Shown: piece by piece, positions 13,550 through 25,253 of the stretch | Numbering within the stretch: position 1 is the stretch's first letter | Layout of the letters: the number at the start of each line of letters is the position of its first letter | NCBI GenBank assembly: GCA_013076295.1 | Contig: RQOL01000861.1 | Span: forward strand, 1,984,001 to 2,048,000 | Source of the DNA: Sanderia malayensis | Lineage: Eukaryota > Cnidaria > Scyphozoa > Semaeostomeae > Pelagiidae | Length of the DNA stretch: 64,000 bases | Direction of reading: 5' to 3' | Made by a program: the position numbers and the translations under genes | The notes under the pieces: generated by a model | Databases searched by the model: none | What the model was told of the DNA's origin: nothing | The model's input: the letters and a program-made list of their open reading frames with translations, nothing else

Positions 13550-14579
13550 TATGCTCGTTGCTTGTATATGCTCACGTTTTAAGATAATCCACGTTTAAAT
13601 GGACAACAACTGCGTTGAAGACTATATCAACCTTGCGTGAAATTGTGAAGAACCTTCCTCGACGTGATATGATGCGGAAATCCATATTCCAAGCATGTGT
13701 TGCAAACCGACCAATCACAATTCGCATACTGAATGACGTATCGCAGAGAGACTTTCAGCCAATCAAATACGCGACATAAATGACGCAATTTTTTTTACTT
13801 TTCCTAAATATTTCTTTTCGGGAAAATTAAAATCGGTTTTTAAGCTGTAAGATAAGCAATAAATCTTTTGAAGCTTTAGAATTAATATCTTCTTAGTCTG
13901 TTAATCTCTCGCATTTGCTTAATTTATCAGACGCAGCGCAATGTGTCTGTGAAGTCTTTATGGTTGATTGGTCAAGGACAATAAGCAATAATAAATCAAC
14001 TGGAAAATAAAATAAAATAAAACGCAATATTGTCAGATTTCCGTATAACTCCAAAAAGACAGACTGGGCGTATAGTAAGCTCAAAACATTTCAATTCTAT
14101 CTCACAAAAAAATATTTCTATTGTTCAAGTCACAAAAATGCCACGCCCAGTTCAGACGAAATAATTTCCATCCCATCATCTCCAAGATATTTGTATTTCT
14201 TTCCTAAATTGTTTTTTAATTCACCAATTTGTTTTAAAGCATACACTAATTAAATATTGTTGAGATATTTCGCTTTAAAAGAATAGCATTCTTATACAAA
14301 AGAATTGCAAATTTGAAAGTACAATAAAAATCATAATTGACTAATACAAAGATTTATCATTATCATTTTCATTTGAATAAATGACCAGCGTTCTCTTATT
14401 GTAAAAACAACAACAAAACAACTCAACAACCACACACTTAATATTCCTATTATATATAAAAGAAAAAAACTTTGTCACTGGTTAACATATTAGAACTAAA
14501 TTACTGAGACACAATCCTGAGGAATTCATTAAAAACATCAAGCATGGAACTATATTAAAATAGATTGAAACTATGATGA
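13550..14579. other. Thymosin upstream region / ABHD18 downstream region
   Basis: About 1 kb lies between the start codon of the thymosin gene and the stop codon of ABHD18, both on the minus strand. It must hold the thymosin promoter and the ABHD18 3' end. No convincing TATA box, CpG island or canonical polyadenylation signal was found by eye. Confidence 0.4.
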
Positions 14580-16395
14580 TCAAAGTTTATCAAGAGCATC
14601 TGCTATAGCATCCCTAAATACCTTCTGATACTTCAAAACTCCGATAATATGACCACAGTCGATATATCTAATCTCTGTTTCAGGCCATAGTTCGGCAAGG
14701 CTCGAGGAGTGATCTCTAGGGACGTATTTATCGTAATTAGCAAAGACATTAATTATCTTGCAGCCTGAAACGGGAGTGTTGTAATTCCTCAAGTGAGTGA
14801 ATTCTTGCAGAATACCATTCAGATAATCTACGGTTTCCTTGCTGATGTTTTTCGGTAAGCTTTCAGATGGAAAAGAATACTGTTTCAAGCTATCAAAGTT
14901 GAGCCTCTCTGAGAACGTGTTCAGGAAATTCGTTTGAAAATTATTGAGACTGGAAAGTGATTCTAAATCAAAGGCAAATGGGCCCAGTTTCTTCTTTCTA
15001 ACATCATAATTCTTGTATTGGTTATCTGTGCCATAATCTGATTTCATGCGTTCTGACTGAGACAAGTTTCCCTGCAACAAATCCTTTGCATCAAACACTG
15101 TAGGATCATACATGTTTCCAGCCAATGCATAGCTTTGCATTTCATCTGTGTTTCTATTTGCATACTCAGGGCAGTATTTCTCCAACAGTCTCGTATACTG
15201 AGGCTGGGAGTTAAGCTGTTCTTCTAACTTTTTCCATGACACACTCAGCTTCATCACTCCCTGGAGAACATGGTGTGAAAAAATCATTAGAATCCTGAAA
15301 AGAAAGTTGTTTAGTGTGATTGTAACCGAGCAGACACACTAAATAAAATGACAAGATGCAGAGGATGCCAGTGTCAGATTGTCAAATTAAATCCCCAATT
15401 TGAAAACATTTATTTTTCCAACAATGTTCTGTTCCATACTGCTATTGTTTGCCAACAGTGTGCAACTGTCATAACATCAACAACAGATTTTCCAACAAGC
15501 ATGGACGGAAATAAAAGGGATGATACATAGAGAGAAAAAATAAGCAAATTTGAAAATGAAACAAGCTATTAAGCAAGCGAAATTGCAAAATAGAAAAAAA
15601 AGTATCTAATACCTCGGTGAACACGGGGGCAGCTGTGCTCCAAGAAAGACAAGGAACAATACCAATTGGTTTATTCCAACCAGTTGATGAAATTGATGCC
15701 ATATGACCACCCATTGATATACCATGCACTGCAAGTGGTCCGTACCCTTGACGTTCACACCATGATAATAATGTTATTATCTCGAAGAACAAAGCTGCGC
15801 CCATTACAAATAAATCACTTACATATCTCAAGCCGGATTTGGTTTGCGGCTGAGGCTTGCGAGATCCATAAAATGGATTTTCTAAAATTATGGATGCCAT
15901 ATTTCGTTCTTTGACCAAAGGCATAGCCATAAAATGTCTTCTTCTCCAGTAAAAATGATCGCCAGTCCCGGCGAGGTGAATACACAAGGACCTACGATTT
16001 GGTTTGCCATTATTTTTGCTCCAATCTTTCGGCAAAATCAGTTGAAATCGGGCCTTTTCACTTTCTTTAGGCAAAGCACCTGGTAAAATCTTCACCAATG
16101 GTGATTTAAACTCGCATTCAAATATATCCGCTAGTCCATTACGAGTTGAATTAATTACATTAACTTGGGCTTGCTTGCAAATTTTATAATGGTCATTTGC
16201 AGTATTGCTTGTATTGCTAATGGGACATGGCCTTGTATCCGATGTAATTACTGAACTATGTAGCTGGAATAGACGTTCAAGTAGTTGGATGTCTCCCCAG
16301 CCTTTTGAAAAAAACTTTGGTGCCTGTATCGCTGCTCTGTAAAAGTAATCAACTCTACTTCCAGTGTTTATGGCAGCCATTTTGTGCAACGACAA
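14580..16395 (-). CDS. ABHD18: ABHD18-like alpha/beta hydrolase domain protein, 2 exons
   Basis: Exons 16395-15613 and 15260-14580 on the minus strand are joined in phase 0 at a GT-AG intron; the product is 487 aa from the first ATG. Landmarks shared with vertebrate ABHD18 (formerly C4orf29): FSKGWG near residue 30, ARFQLILPK near 115, HLAGTGDHFYWRRR at 140-153, LENPFYGSRKP at 171-181, the nucleophile elbow GISMGG with Ser227, and PCLSWSTAAPVFTE at the end of exon 1. Exon 2 carries the second half with YVPRDHSSSLAELWPETEIRY and the likely catalytic histidine in DCGHIIGVL. The second ATG (residue 6, MAAINTG) is equally plausible as the start. Vertebrate ABHD18 is reported to be mitochondrial and to act on cardiolipin, but that function is not visible here. 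The DNA element beginning at 16414 sits directly upstream, so the 5' UTR and promoter are probably transposon-derived or very short. Confidence 0.95.
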
Positions 16396-16840
16396 AAATC
16401 GAGCGACCGTGGATGCGATCGCCCCAGTATAGGTTGCCCCAGTATAGGTTCTCGCAGCCCCAGTATAGGTTGCAGATGATGTAATGTGATATCACGTGGT
16501 CAAGGCAGGAAATGGTGTAGGCATGTTGACGGCACCATGCCCAAGCCCACAGTACAGTAAATGAGTAAAGAGCACCGTAGCCACTCGAATTTAGGATGTG
16601 CAAAAACGTTTTTACTTGTTGTAATAATACATTTTTTGTCTTTTTGCTGGTTAACATAAACTATTTGCAGTATTATGTCCCGACTTTGGTGAAATAAAAT
16701 GCCCTTGTGAATATCTTTAATCCTCTCGTTCACCCTCTAAGACAAAATTTGTCTTCGTTGCTCATTTCAAAAAATCGCAAACTCTGTTTACAAACTGTTC
16801 ACCTAGGCCCAAGATAGCTACGAATAATTTTGACTTATTA

Positions 16841-17249
16841 CACGCTTTTTTTTTATAAGGAACCTAGCTCGGGCCTAGTTCTTTAAATTCCTTATTTTGA
16901 GACCTCTTTTGACCACTTTGTAGTTCTAAAAGTTCCTTAATAGTTCCTTAATTTTAAGTTCGCATTTAGTGGACATAATTAGTACAGACGCAAGAAAAGC
17001 ATTTAAATTCAACGTTTTGCTATAAACATGTGAAAACATAACAGATAAAAACATAAGCTTCATATAATGTAAAAGTACTGAAAATCAATGGAACCGGCTT
17101 CCTAATTGTAAATTGTGCGGAAATATAAATATATTCAAAATTTAAAAGTTCCTTAGTGATTTGGCCTTTAGTAGCAAAAGTTCCTTAAGTTTTTTGACCT
17201 TCTACATGTAGGTTCCTTATAAACGGTTCCTTATAAAAAAAAAAGCGTG
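16841..17249. mobile_element. MITE with TA target duplication, nested
   Basis: A 409-bp element begins CACGCTTTTTTTTTATAAGG and ends with the inverted sequence CCTTATAAAAAAAAAAGCGTG, bordered on both sides by TA. Repeated TTCCTTA words fill the interior. The TA duplication fits the Tc1/mariner (IS630) group. It is inserted inside the larger 16414-21972 element, so it is younger than that element. Confidence 0.75.
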
Positions 17250-17370
17250 TACGTGACGTACTTTAATGCCACGCTAAAAGTACAGCAAGGTTTTGAATAC
17301 ATACAACAACCAACTTTAAAATGGTCAGACTAATATTAAATTTATATACTTTACTTTAATATTATATTAA

Positions 17371-17535
17371 AGTATAGGTTCTACGCATCCAGCAAGAGTA
17401 TAGGTTTTACTCGTCCAGCAAGAGTATAGGTTTTACTCATCCAGCAAGAGTATAGGTTTTACTCATCCAGCAAGAGTACAATAGGTTCTACGCATCTAGC
17501 AAGAGTATAGGTTCTACGCAAACGCATCCAGCAAG
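17371..17535 (-). repeat. Subterminal 26-bp repeat array, left copy
   Basis: About six 26-bp units of the type CATCCAGCAAGAGTATAGGTT are the reverse complement of the array at 20795-21210. Units are slightly diverged and two have small insertions. The array belongs to the large inverted-repeat element. Confidence 0.85.
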
Positions 17536-17966
17536 AACTGCCTCTTGGAACAAAAACGAAAAAGAGGGGCAAAAGTGTAATTTATCATCATTGAATCTTC
17601 ATATTACTGTGGGAATTTACTTGGCGATTGCTGCTGATTGGAACATTAAACGAGGGTTTATATGAGGTACCACTCAAAAATTAAGTTTTTTTATTGTATA
17701 AAAGGTCGAAGCCTTTTGGGTATCGTGTACCAATGTATACATAAATACTTGCCGGAAACATTTCACAATTATTCACTTTTATTCATACCTTAATGCTTCG
17801 ATTATTAATTTTTTTAATATCTTAGGGGGCTTCTATTCGAGGAGGCGTTTAAAAGAGGGGGCGTTTATTAATAAATATTTAATGATGATCGCACTTAGCG
17901 TGAAACTCTGAGTCACAACTAAAAGAGTCTGGTTCCAGAAGTATAACTTTAAAAAACATCTAAATA

Positions 17967-18575
17967 CAGTGGAATCCAGCTATAACGAACTCTGTATGGA
18001 CTTGAAAATAGTTCGCAATAGCGGGAGTTCGTTCTACAGAACGGAAAAATTTTCATGAAGAATTCGAAACACAAACGGGCCAGAATGTCTATTGGACCCC
18101 CCCCTCAAGTATTCACGCTTAAATGGCACACTATAATGTTCCAAAAAACAGCTTATTGGATGACAACAGTTATTGTATTGCGAAGTATGGTATTACGAAG
18201 CAATTGGGAAATATACAAATTCAAGAAAAATCTTCGGTAGCTTCGTTGCCTATTTGTTTCCAACAGTAAAAATATAGCAACAAAAAGCTGAAATGTTAGC
18301 TGGTCATCCATTTCAATGGAAGAACCTATTTTGTGCAAATTTGATCACAATTTTAACTACATAATTTTTCTCAAAAATTCGTTGTATCGAGGGTATTTGT
18401 TGTCAGGGGATAGAAAGTTTGGTACGTAATAACGAAAGTTCGTTATATCCAGGGTTCGTTATACAGGGAGTATTTACAGTAGGATTTACTTCCCAGAATC
18501 CAAGGGACCGGAGTTTTAGTTCGTAATAACGGGACGTTCGTTATAAACAGGGTTCGTTATAGCGGGATTCCACTG
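17967..18575. mobile_element. pogo/Tigger-type MITE
   Basis: The element begins CAGTGGAATCCAGCTATAACG and ends with the inverted CGTTATAGCGGGATTCCACTG; TA flanks both ends. This terminus and the TA duplication are typical of the pogo/Tigger group of Tc1/mariner elements. The 609-bp body contains further partial copies of GTTCGTTATA and no transposase. It is nested in the large element. Confidence 0.85.
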
Positions 18576-18590
18576 TATCTAAGTTATCTA

Positions 18591-18922
18591 CTCTTAGGTG
18601 CCTAATTGCCGTCCCCCCCCCGCTAATTAATTTTTGAAAATTTTTCCAACCCCCCCGCTCTTATTAGGACCCCCCGCTTATTAAATTTTTCAACTTCGCG
18701 TAAGTGACGCGTATTGAAAATTCATATCAGAGTATCCAAAATCACAAAATAAATAGATGCCAGTCTTGCATAGACAAAATAAGATAAAAATTGAGTCATA
18801 AAAATCAACAAAAATCCAACCCCCCCGCTAATTGGGACCCCCCCGGCAATTAATTTTCAACAAAAAATCCAACCCCCCCCCCCCGCTAATTGGGACTCCC
18901 CCGGCAATTAGGCACCTAAGAG
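18591..18922. mobile_element. MITE with CTCTTAGGTGCC termini
   Basis: A 332-bp element starts CTCTTAGGTGCCTAATTGCC and ends GGCAATTAGGCACCTAAGAG, flanked by TA on both sides. Long C runs of the type CCCCCCGCTAATTGGGAC repeat inside. The same left terminus recurs at 20374 in a second, decayed copy. Confidence 0.8.
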
Positions 18923-20373
18923 TAGTCATCATCAACATCGTCTTCCTCGATGATGTTAATAGAAGGACCAGCTTCGGTTCTGTGTGCTTCATATACACGC
19001 CCCTCTACAAGGGGGTGTCTATTCGAACGGGCGTTTAATAGAAGGGAATTATTGGAAAAAAATTTTAAATAGGGGGCCTTTATTTGAGGGGTGCATTTAA
19101 AAAAAGGGGCGCGTTTAATCGGAGCATTACGGCCCCGATTAAATTCTGCTAATGAACGCACACTTACGCATATAAGTATGGTCTACAAACAGGGGCCATT
19201 ATTTGCGCTTGCACTGAGAAGTCTGTTTTGCCAGAAAGAACACAATTTTAATCCTCAAATACCTTGACCAACATACAAGCTTTTATGCATTTGGCAACTG
19301 CTCATATTTCGATCTCGGTATGCAAGCTGCTTGATTTTCCACAAGTTGTCTTCTGTCAGCTTTGCAGAATAGTATGTGCTTGCTTTTTTCTTCGAATCTC
19401 GTTACTTTGTTGTGATGCAAAACTTAGCTGTAATTTTCCGCTTCTTGAACAACCAAAGCTGCACGCAACACCTAATGTTCAAAGTGAATGAATATCACCT
19501 CCCCCAAAGGTTCTTCAACGAAATTCGAGAAATTATAAAATGGCCCCTGGGAAAACTGAAGTGGACATGTCCACTTCAATCCGACCCCTTAGGGACGCCA
19601 CTCAGGCATATTTCAGAAAACATCAAAAATTTTATGAATTTCGGTTTAGAAAGGACTGAACTTGGTGATTTCGATTCCATAACGCAATGAGTTTTTATCT
19701 ATGGAACAAAACAATGCTGAACTTGAAGACAATACGGAATTTTATACCTCGAAAATAAGAAACAACTGAAATTTTGTGTACCAAAACACTACTATTTTTA
19801 AGCCAAATTAAGAAACCAAATTAAGTGCTGATCCAAGTTTCTTATAGGGTAGGTTTTTTTTCAAAAGTAGGGGGAAAAGACAAATAATATGTTTTCAGTG
19901 ATGCAAATTTCTATATAGATAACCTCTTCATCAAGAATGTACTGAATTTGTTATACTGCCAATGTTCCAAAGCGAGTGAAATAAATGCAATAAAATTACA
20001 CTATTGTCATTTTAAGCGAAAATGCCCAATAATATAACATTGAAAAAGTATTTCGCTAGTGAGATCAACTTAAAAGCTGCAAATTTAAGACTGGTAATAA
20101 AAGCAATAATGATACATCCGCCGTATTTTATGCCTTCGTATTCCTTGCAAAGAGGGGCAGCTAATAGATTACGGGGAAGGCCTGTGACCCCACCATTTTC
20201 CAGATGGGCTAAAAAAGCTTTTCCTACATTGAATTTTTCATACGAAGCTTTCTTGCAACAAAGCACCACTCGCACACAAATTTATGTGTCATACGATTTT
20301 TCTGAACTTTACATGAATATAGAACGGGCAAGCATTTCAGCATGGAAAGCCTTTTGACGTTCCAAAGATCGTA

Positions 20374-20690
20374 CTCTTAGGTGCCTTATTGCCGCCCACC
20401 GGCAAAATAATTTTTGAACATTTTGCCACCCCGCGCTCTTATTAGGACCCCCACCAATTGATTTTGTGTTGAAAAATCACTTTTGTGTCGGAAACGATGC
20501 ACTCGATACTCATAACGGTTAGTTTGAAATGAGTTTGTTATTTTGAAACAAGCAAATGATGGAAGGCAGAATCTCAGCTCGGGCAGAAATACTTTGTTCG
20601 TCAGTTGGAAAGTATACACTGCCAGACAATTTTCATAATTTACACCCCCCCCCCAGTAATTGGGAACCCCGCAAATTTATTCCTCATCTA
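20374..20690. mobile_element. Decayed relative of the 18591-18922 MITE
   Basis: The sequence begins CTCTTAGGTGCCTTATTGCC and contains the same C-rich blocks followed by AATTGGGA, but the matching right terminus is not found. It is probably a truncated or rearranged copy. Confidence 0.55.
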
Positions 20691-20794
20691 CACGAAAACG
20701 TTCATAGCTTTCGCTGACGTGTGTTTTCTAATAAACGCTGCTTTTGAAGATGGGGCGTTCAATAGAGGGCGGCGTTCTTTAGAGGAAATACGGT

Positions 20795-21210
20795 ACTCTT
20801 GCTGGATGAGTAAAACCTATACTCTTGCTGGACGAGTAAAACCTATACTCTTGCTGGATGAGTAAAACCTATACTCTTGCTGGACGAGTAAAACCTATAC
20901 TCTTGCTGGACGAGTAAAACCTATACTCTTGCTGGACGAGTAAAACCTATACTCTTGCTGGATGAGTAAAACCTATACTCTTGCTGGACGAGTAAAACCT
21001 ATACTCTTGCTGGATGAGTAAAACCTATACTCTTGCTGGACGAGTAAAACCTATACTCTTGCTGGACGAGTAAAACCTATACTCTTGCTGGACGAGTAAA
21101 ACCCATACTCTTGCTGGATGAGTAAAGCCTATACTCTTGCTGGACGAGTAAAACCTATACTCTTGCTGGATGAGTAAAACCTATACTCTTGCTGGACGAG
21201 TAAAACCTAT
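20795..21210 (+). repeat. Subterminal 26-bp repeat array, right copy, 16 units
   Basis: Sixteen head-to-tail 26-bp units (16 x 26 = 416 bp) each read ACTCTTGCTGG, then ACGAGT or ATGAGT, then AAAACCTAT. The main variation is one C/T change. A few degenerate units continue to about 21235 and recur near 21390-21440. There are no spacers, so this is not a CRISPR array. Confidence 0.95.
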
Positions 21211-21972
21211 ACTCTTGCGAATAGAACCTATGCTTTTGTCGTGAAGATAGATAATAAACAAATTAGTTGGACAAATTACGACATATTGCTAACTTGGATG
21301 AGTATTTAATGTAATGTAATGGTTGTAGTATGTAAAATTATATTCGTCTACTACCACCAATATTCTTGCAGGATGCATGAGGTTAGGAACCTTGCTTACT
21401 CTTGCGCACTGTTGGAATCTATGCTCTTGTCGTGGATTAACAAGACTTTAAACGATTTTGTCGTTATAAAATGTGAATTTATTGTGATTATTTCAAAAGT
21501 TATGCGGCATGCTTGCCAAACTTTTGTTCAAGCAAAGACGCGTTATGATGGGCCTAAAATTTTCATAAATATTTTCGGCCTCCAAGGAAAACAAAGTCTG
21601 CATCTGTGATTTTCTGTTCAACATAAACAATGTAAAAATGCTTTAGATGAACAACAAAATCAAGTTATTCGGGGCAAGATCAAGTATTTATTTCATCCCG
21701 GTGATAATATTTTGAAGATCCAACAAGACACAACAGTGCGAATATAAAACATAACATTGAACATAGAACAGAAATATTATAAAACCATATCACAACAACA
21801 AACTTTCATGGGGCTGTGGTGTTCTGTTCTGTGGGCATAGTGCCGGCCACTTTGCACCAACATGCCTACACCATTTCCTGCCTTGACCACGTAATATCAC
21901 ATTACATCATCTGCAACCTATACTGGGGCTGCGAGAACCTATACTGGGGCAACCTATACTGGGGCGATCGCA

Positions 21973-22292
21973 ACCAGCATGGGTGCAAAAATCGGCTGGT
22001 GGTTTTTAACATTAGCGGTATTAGCGGTATTACCATAGAGATAGGATAGAAGATAATCTAGAGGGCTAACGGCCGATACTCCCTCTGTATAGCGGGTGAA
22101 GCAAACATTTCTAGCCAGCCACCCTCCAGCAAAATGGCGGACAAAACTCCACAGCTAGAACTTCACATTTTGAAGCCAAAGTACATTGATACTTTCAATT
22201 AAAAACCTCAAAGAAACATTCAAATCTTTAAAATATTATGTTATATTAACTATTATTATTTATTTATTTATATATTTTTTTAATTATTATTA
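21973..22292. other. Gap between the DNA element and the LINE; possible orphan first exon
   Basis: A promoter-like stretch ends with an ATG at 22134 in good context (AAAATGGCGG), opening a 22-codon frame that starts MADKTPQLELHILKPKY. It is then interrupted by AT-rich sequence and the LINE tail. It could be the first exon of a divergent plus-strand gene that once shared a promoter with ABHD18, but no second exon was found. Confidence 0.25.
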
Positions 22293-23468
22293 TTATACTA
22301 TCAATCCAAGTTCTTCTTTATATTGTTCTATCTTCATTACATATTCTGCTGCTCTCTTTAAATGTGTGATGTTTGTATTACTTTTCAATTCTTCTTGTAC
22401 TTTATATCCTACTAATTTTTGGTAATTGTTGCATTTAAAAATATGTTCCGTTGTTTCTTCTTCGTTTCCACAAGCAGGGCATTCAATTGTTCTGTTCGTT
22501 CCCTTGTAGTTCGCTTTCACTTTAATCATATTTAATCGTAACTTCATGATATTTTTTGCTGTTTTAGGGTCAGTTTTTGTTATATATTTTTCTCGTTTGA
22601 ATTGTAAGCTGATGAACCGTAATTTCTTCATATTTTCTTTCTTTTCTGTCAGTGTTTTTTCTATCCATTTCTCTATTTTGTATTTGATTTCTTTTTTCCA
22701 TTCTGATTTTTTTGTTTCTGTTATTCTATCTACATCTATATTTATTTGACATTTTTTTGCTTCCTTCTCCATCTCTTCAAACCAGCATTTTGTGTATCGG
22801 TTTTTTATTTGCGCCATTAGTACCCTTCTTGATGTTTTATCTTCGTTCGAGTTTATGATACTGTGGAGAAGCATGAACTTTTTGTAGTGTATTTGTTGGT
22901 GTATTGGCCATATCCCCGTTTCTGCTATTATACCCCAATAAGGTGTGCTCTGGTTTTGTTCAAAAATGCCCGTTAAAATAGTTTTATGAATTTTTTCTAT
23001 GTTTTCATTGTCTTGTTTTGTTAAATTGGTCCAAATTTCCATATTATGTGTTATTGACGGCATAATTATTGATTCAAGTATATTTATTCTTATTTCCATT
23101 GCTAGTTTTCCTACTCTCTGTTCTGCTCCACATGCTTTCGCTGTTGATATCATATGTGCTACCTTTTTTGATTTATTTTCTATCTTTGTTTTATTGTCTG
23201 CTTTGTCGTTTATCCATTCGCCAAGGTATTTGCTTTCCCTTACTTGTTTTATATATCCCTTTTTGACTATTAATTTTATTGGTTCTTGTTTGATCTTTTT
23301 GTTGGTGAAGGTCATGTGTATTAATTCTGATTTGTCTACGCTAATGGTGAACTTCTTTGTTTCTTCCAGCATTTGTAGATTTTGTTCCATGTTCTTCATA
23401 TTATCAGCTGTTCCTAAACAAAGTATATCGTCCACGAATATTAAACTTTCTATTTCCACATCATGCAC
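22293..23468 (-). pseudogene. 5'-truncated non-LTR retrotransposon, reverse transcriptase C-terminal part
   Basis: An open frame of 391 codons starts just before the reverse transcriptase catalytic motif, here FVDD at residues 11-14 (the usual form is YxDD/FxDD). It continues through the thumb region (GEWINDKADNKTKIENKSKK) and ends with a cysteine/histidine motif CPACGNEEETTEHIFKC typical of the C-terminal region of LINE polymerases. Everything upstream (endonuclease, fingers, palm) is missing, as expected of 5' truncation during target-primed reverse transcription. The downstream side, on the minus strand, is an A/T-rich tail of TAA-like units. The long intact frame suggests a fairly recent insertion. 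The clade cannot be assigned. Confidence 0.85.
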
Positions 23469-24132
23469 GTAGACTCAGTACATTGCGTCCCTGTGTTTCG
23501 CTCGTTTCTCGCAAACCAAAACGGACTTACATACATTGTTAACTATGTAACACATTAAAATTAAAATAAAAAATTCAAGCTATTTGAAATGAAGAATAAT
23601 GACGTTTTGGGCATGACTCGACGTGTTATTATATATATAGCGACACACGCCACAAAAAATTTTAACTTATCACATTGCCATTTCAGCGGGTCTGGTTGGC
23701 GGGAATGAAATAAAAATCCACTTGCGTCATTGTCAATCTGAGGGAAACCTGTGTACTAAATCTTAAAAACAAACCAAATACAGCAGAGAATTTGAGGCGA
23801 TAAATTGATTAATACTGGAAAAATATGTTCGTGAAGCAATGAAATAAGCGAATCGAAAATAAAGCAGCACACTTATTGCGTAAATTGTAGAGTTGTACAC
23901 TGCAAGGAGGACTTTTTATATTTCTCCGGCTGAAGAAGGTGCAGAACTCGGTAAGAAGAAGGTAAGTGTTTTTGAAACATTACTTTTGCAAGTCCAGCTA
24001 TCAACAAATAAAGTGCAACGTCAAAGCGAAAAAAATGGCTTCGTAAAAAAATGAAGCTATTGAATAAACACAAGTAAACAAACAATAACATTTTCATTTG
24101 TAACTTCATTTACATTATAAATTTTTAAATGG

Positions 24133-24660
24133 TCAGCATGCGCAGTAGCATAGTTATTGGTACTGCGCAGGAGCATATATGCCGTGACAGTGTCCCGATG
24201 GCTGAGGCATTGGCCTTAGGGTTAATGCTAGGGTTAGGGTTAGGGTTAGGGTTACGCTATGTGGAGGAGAAAGGTCGTCAGCATGCGCAGTAGCACAGTT
24301 ATTGGTACTGCGCAGGAGCATATATGCCGTGACAGTGTCCCGATGGCTGAGGCATTGGCCTTAGGGTTAGGGTTTGGGTTAGGGTTACGCTATGCGGAGG
24401 AGAAAGGTGGTCAGTATGCGCAGTAGCATAGTTATTGGTTTTGCGCAGGAGCGTATATGACGTGACAGTGTCCCGATGGCTGAGGCATTGGCCTTAGGGT
24501 TAGGGTTAGGGTTAGGGTTAGGATTAGGGTTAGGGTTAGGGCTACGCTAAGCGGAGGAGAAAGGTGGTCAGCATGCGCAGTAGTATACTTATTGGTGCTG
24601 CGCAGGGGCGTATATGACATGACAGTGTCCTGATTGCTGATGCATTGGACTTAGGGTTAG
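24133..24660. repeat. Satellite with internal TTAGGG telomere-type repeats, 4 units
   Basis: Four units of about 130-155 bp are built of a GC-richer segment (GCATGCGCAGTAGCA, then TACTGCGCAGGAGC, then GACAGTGTCCCGATGGCTGA) followed by 2-7 TTAGGG repeats and a CGGAGGAGAAAGG link. Length differs mainly in the TTAGGG number. TGCGCAG occurs in both orientations within each unit. Confidence 0.9.
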
Positions 24661-24721
24661 TGTCAGGTTGCAACATGCTGAATATGTCTATTAAATATGT
24701 AAAAGATATTTAATAGACATG

Positions 24722-24795
24722 GTGACTTGGTGGGGTTCGAACCCACGAACTTCAGCTCGCTACGCAGACACCTTACCATTAGGCTATCCAGTCAC
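24722..24795 (-). tRNA. tRNA-like sequence, probably a tRNA-derived SINE remnant
   Basis: Read on the minus strand this folds like a tRNA: an acceptor start GTGACTGG pairs with the 3' AAGTCAC, the D-arm/A-box-like region is TAGCCTAATGGTAAGG, and the T arm is GTGGGTTCGAACCCCAC with a perfect B box (GGTTCGAA is nearly present as GGGTTCGAAC). The anticodon loop would be GTAGCGA, giving AGC. The acceptor has an extra base and the body is unlike normal alanine tRNA, so a SINE head or tRNA pseudogene is more likely than a working tRNA-Ala. A palindrome of TATTTAATAGACAT lies just downstream on that strand. Confidence 0.55.
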
Positions 24796-25253
24796 ACTTA
24801 CATAGTGCAGCAGGTCCTAGTCTTCAGAAGGGGAAAGAAAAATTTAAACAGAACTAACCAGGATATTATCATGTGTGGCTTTAAAAATGTTCTTTAAATT
24901 AAGAGGGGCACATATTTACAGCAGAGCTCGTCCAAACAAATGAGTCACACAACAAAGAGTGAAACAAGATGTAAACAAAAAATGCATTTCTTGATAAAAT
25001 AATTGACTTATTTACATTAACCTGCAAGAATATAGAAAATTAATTATTTAGTAATTTAAATTGTTTGTGTTCTCTTGCCATCTTTCAAATCAAACAAACT
25101 TCTTCTTTGTTGCAGTGTAGCGCTTCATATACTAGAAAAATAAATTTTGAATTTGAAAATTATAGCAGAAAATTACAAGTGTCAGGGCCAGCCCTGAGAT
25201 CTAGGGGTGAAAGGAGCTTTCAGGTGCCACAATCTTTACCAATCACCCCCAAA

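Larger units (their letters stand above)
16414..21972. mobile_element. Large inverted-repeat DNA element with subterminal iterons, non-autonomous
   Basis: The ends are inverted copies of about 114 bp, 16414-16527 and 21859-21972, differing by only a few bases. Both start TGCGATCGCCCC and both hold three copies of CCCCAGTATAGGTT (reverse GAACCTATACTGGGG). Just inside, 26-bp tandem arrays lie in opposite orientation at 17371-17535 and 20795-21210 and share the core AACCTATACT with the ends. The interior has no recognisable transposase and holds at least three nested smaller elements. No perfect target duplication is visible at the borders. The superfamily is unknown. The left end lies 18 bp upstream of the ABHD18 start codon. 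Confidence 0.8.

Noticed and set aside
20795..21210. CRISPR-like array of 26-bp repeats
   Set aside because: Units are head to tail with no unique spacers, the genome is animal, and the array is mirrored at 17371-17535 as part of a DNA element.
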